Shown here: positions 61,398 through 64,000 of the stretch, piece by piece
How positions within the stretch are numbered: the first letter of the stretch is position 1
How the letters are laid out: every line of letters starts with the position of its first letter
From: Litomosoides sigmodontis
Lineage: Eukaryota > Nematoda > Chromadorea > Rhabditida > Onchocercidae
Direction of reading: 5' to 3'
DNA length: 64,000 nucleotides
Assembly (NCBI GenBank): GCA_963070105.1
Contig: OY718805.1
Coordinates: 4,274,001-4,338,000, forward strand
Made by a program: the position numbers and the translations under genes
The notes under the pieces: generated by a model
What the model was told of the DNA's origin: nothing
Seen by the model: the letters and a program-made list of their open reading frames with translations, nothing else
Databases searched by the model: none

Positions 61398-63225
61398 CTG
61401 AAATAAATGAAAGACCAACATTTGAGAGATGGAAAAATTACAGAAAATTAGTTGATATTTAAAAACAGTGCATATTTTCTCGCAATGGCATATGGTTAAG
61501 GAAACAGAGAGAAAGAAAATGACTGCTTTATATATGCATACATTGCCACACAGAAACTCTTACAGTTTGAAATTTACAACAGTGAAGGCGTTTAAGAGCA
61601 ATGTAGAAGAAATGATCAATTCAGAAAGCATTTCTGATTAGTTCCAATCGCATTCTTCCGTTTCGTGCAAAGTCGTAAGCACTGCAAAGAACAACCAATG
61701 CATTACGGATTTACGCAACTCATCGTTACTCATTTTGTCACGTTCTCGCACTTGCAGCCGTATATGTGAGTTCAATTTACATCCATTAAGTTTAAATGAG
61801 AAAATCCGGCTCATCCCTACTCCATTCTCACTTGACCTGGAATTATCCCAGCTATTTGTTATTTAATGTTTTGGTGTGATTCAGCAAAGCTTCCACCATT
61901 GGAGACACAATCCTCTCTTCCTTGCTAATCTATCCCAATATTTCCCCTCCACTTCTTAACACTTGCCTGCGGTAAACCTCACGCACTACTGCTGCCTGAA
62001 TGAGCGATGAGCGGAATTCGATGCGGAATGAACCACTGTGAAATTATCAAATCCTAAAATGTTTTCGCACTTCGATTTGAGAGATATGAGCTAATCGCCA
62101 GAGGTTAGTCAGCAGGTTCATTTTAGAACTAATAATATTCCTCTAAATTTTTAACGAAAATATGAAATGGTTAAACCTGAACCTTCTTGTATTGCTTTCA
62201 AGAACCTGAAATATGTAATAAAAATATGCAGAAAGATACAAGAGATTATATTCCGACAAAATTTGAGAATCAGTGCTTGGCGAACTTCGCAAATCACCAA
62301 TACAAATAAACAGTTTGCATGAATTTCACTGCTTAGAAGCAGAAGGGAATTTGCTGCATAGCTGAAGTGATTAAAGTGAGAGTGAAGAATGTGGAGGTCA
62401 TCGTTAGGGCTACAACCTTCTCGTGGAAGACTTGTGCATGCAAGCATTTCTCTAATTTTCCATTCTTTATCGTCAAGGAAAACGAACACACAAAAGGTGA
62501 GCACGTAACATTGCTTGTTGAACAATTACCTACGCCGTCGAATATCCTCACTTCAAAGAAAGCTTCCTAAATTCTGTTGCGAAGCTTTCCGCCTTCACCG
62601 GAAAGCATCATTGTCCAACCAAATGAAATCAACAAAGATTGCAACCGATAAATGTACAAATTGCTTAAAATTTGGAGGGAATAAAGCAATTGAATTCATT
62701 CCTTTCTTTCTTGTATTTCTTACAAATTTAAACAAACATAAAAATCGATGAAAATTTCGAAGAATTTTTGAAAATTTTCAATAAACTTGGTAAAGTTATC
62801 TTTTTGCAAAAATTTGTTAATTGCTAAGATGATAGATGCTAAGGTTCTCGTCAAGCATTAATTACGTTCCTATTAACAGTAATCATAACTCATAAATTTA
62901 CAAATTGTGCTTCAACACAGCATGGAACAGAGATCTCCAAAGTAATTGGCCTTATTGAAACAACTACCTGCACATTTCATAATGTAATTAAAATTTAAGA
63001 GAATGGATGAAATGTATAGATATTTTTCTTGTTGATCACTTTTTTTTAAAAAGTGAAATTTCAGCAATAAAATTAATACCAAATGAAATCTGAGGAAAAA
63101 AATTAATAAATGAATGCATGGAAAGGATTAAGCTCGAGTAGAAACGAAAATTTCATGACAAGAGCGCAATTTAATTTGAAGTAACAAGAGACATTCGATA
63201 TTAAAATTGCATAAAGTGGAAAATT
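61398..63225. other. Unresolved stretch
   Basis: Probably intron(s) of the gene ending at 61244 and its 5' region. The long minus-strand frame at 62151-62525 has mixed character (KEWKIREMLACTSLPREGC) and lacks clear splice borders. Confidence 0.35.
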
Positions 63226-64000
63226 CTATGAATGACTTTTATCATCGGCTGCCATTGGAGATGATAAGGCGCTACCGAGCTGAATTTTATGAATGTATGC
63301 TTCAGGCGCGGTGCTAATAATGTCTAGCTTTGAGATCTGTGCTATTTTTGCATCTTTTCTCTTCTTCTCATCACCTACTTGTGCTACTCCGTTCTTATAT
63401 GGTTTTTTCTTAACCTGAAATTTAAAACGACTTGATTACATTAGTTAAATTGCTTTAGGCTCTTACTGCTTTGTTCAGTTCATTTCGTTTATTCTTTAGC
63501 GCACACTCCGAGAAAAGAGTTAGGAATCAGAAGTTTTCGAAGCGTACGAAATAATTGATAAAGAATTTGAACTTTGGTTGGTCCGATGTCACAATTCAAA
63601 AGCAATTCATTTCCTCTACTCGAAAAGAAATTTATGCAATGATAGATAGCGTCATCGCCTACCTCATTTTTAATTTTGTTAATCACTTTTTGCAATTTTT
63701 GACAACTTTCCTTTTCTTCATGCGGTCCTTAAAAACAAAATAATATCACAAATTATGGAAGTTTTCTTATTTGAGAAAATCTAAGATCACTGGCAGTACA
63801 AACAGCTGATACTTTTAGACTTCAAATTAATAAATGACACTAGGCAATTAATTTGCATATTCTATGAATGATAATTGGAAGTGCTCATTATGAGGGATGG
63901 ATGATTATACCTTCCACGAATGAATTAATGGTAGTGAGCAAGGCTGGAAGTACGATAAGACTGTGGAAAATTCCAAGCGCAGAGGTAATTGCCACAGTTT
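63226..64000 (-). CDS. Patched-related (PTR/RND-type) protein, C-terminus
   Basis: Four exons on the minus strand: 64000-63911 (partial, runs off the window), 63727-63663, 63505-63467 and 63414-63226. The first encodes the last membrane helix with the family pattern ALGIFHSLIVLPALLTTI (compare LGxxHGLxFLPVLL of patched-related permeases). The other three encode a Lys/Glu-rich cytoplasmic tail (CQKLQKVINKIKNE; VKKKPYKNGVAQVGDEKKR) ending ADDKSHS. All junctions agree in phase. PTR proteins are 12-TM permeases with a sterol-sensing domain, expanded in nematodes and needed for moulting and cuticle function. Only the end is present, so which member this is cannot be told. Confidence 0.75.

Noticed and set aside
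62151..62525. 124-codon minus-strand frame
   Set aside because: Only part has protein character and no splice borders could be fixed; kept out as a gene.
1..64000. CRISPR arrays, tRNA/rRNA genes, bacterial (for example Wolbachia) insertions, complete transposons
   Set aside because: No regularly spaced repeats, no cloverleaf or rRNA sequence recognised, no intronless prokaryote-like gene runs, and no transposase or reverse transcriptase motifs seen by eye.

Overview
This is AT-rich, intron-dense eukaryotic DNA from an animal, most likely a nematode. The evidence is numerous short introns with GT..TTTCAG/TTNCAG borders, a patched-related (PTR-type) permease tail, a nematode-style Ly6 protein, and closely packed same-strand genes with splice-acceptor-like sites just upstream of internal start codons (operon and spliced-leader style). 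I would guess an AT-rich parasitic clade (filarial-like), but the species is inference. I see no rRNA, tRNA, CRISPR or bacterial operon. Gene models were built by hand from reading frame, splice sites and phase agreement, so exon borders may be off by a base or two.

Layout. 1-8.8 kb: sparse. It holds a small helical-protein 3' exon with a poly(A) signal, a few orphan exons on both strands, and the 3' end of a multi-pass membrane protein (minus). 8.8-16.0 kb: PPP4R4, a HEAT-repeat regulator of protein phosphatase 4 (minus, 20 exons). 16.0-19.4 kb: gene-free divergent spacer. 19.4-27.6 kb: tuberin/TSC2, the Rheb GAP of the TOR pathway (plus, about 26 exons). 28.5-37.8 kb: four minus-strand genes in tight tandem (transcription order RCL1 rRNA-processing factor, an unrecognised 252-residue protein, RNase H2 subunit C, torsin AAA+ ATPase), probably an operon. 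38.1-41.5 kb: an unrecognised plus-strand gene sharing a short divergent promoter with RCL1. 42.6-50.1 kb: a secreted Ly6/uPAR-type protein and a cysteine-rich exon (minus) separated by 6.3 kb of apparent intron or intergenic DNA. 52.8-54.3 kb: NDUFB2 of respiratory complex I (plus). 55.0 kb: a 48-residue putative membrane peptide. 55.4-61.0 kb: COG4 of the Golgi tethering complex (minus, 20 exons). 61.2 kb: orphan 3' exon with a hydrophobic end. 63.2-64.0 kb: C-terminus of a patched-related protein running off the right edge.

Most genes are unrelated housekeeping functions (phosphatase control, TOR signalling, ribosome biogenesis, genome maintenance, ER/nuclear-envelope chaperoning, Golgi traffic, respiration). 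The most notable point is an intact-looking tuberin gene in a probable nematode, because Caenorhabditis elegans is known to lack TSC1 and TSC2. The putative four-gene operon and a partial exon duplication inside its unknown member are the next most interesting items.
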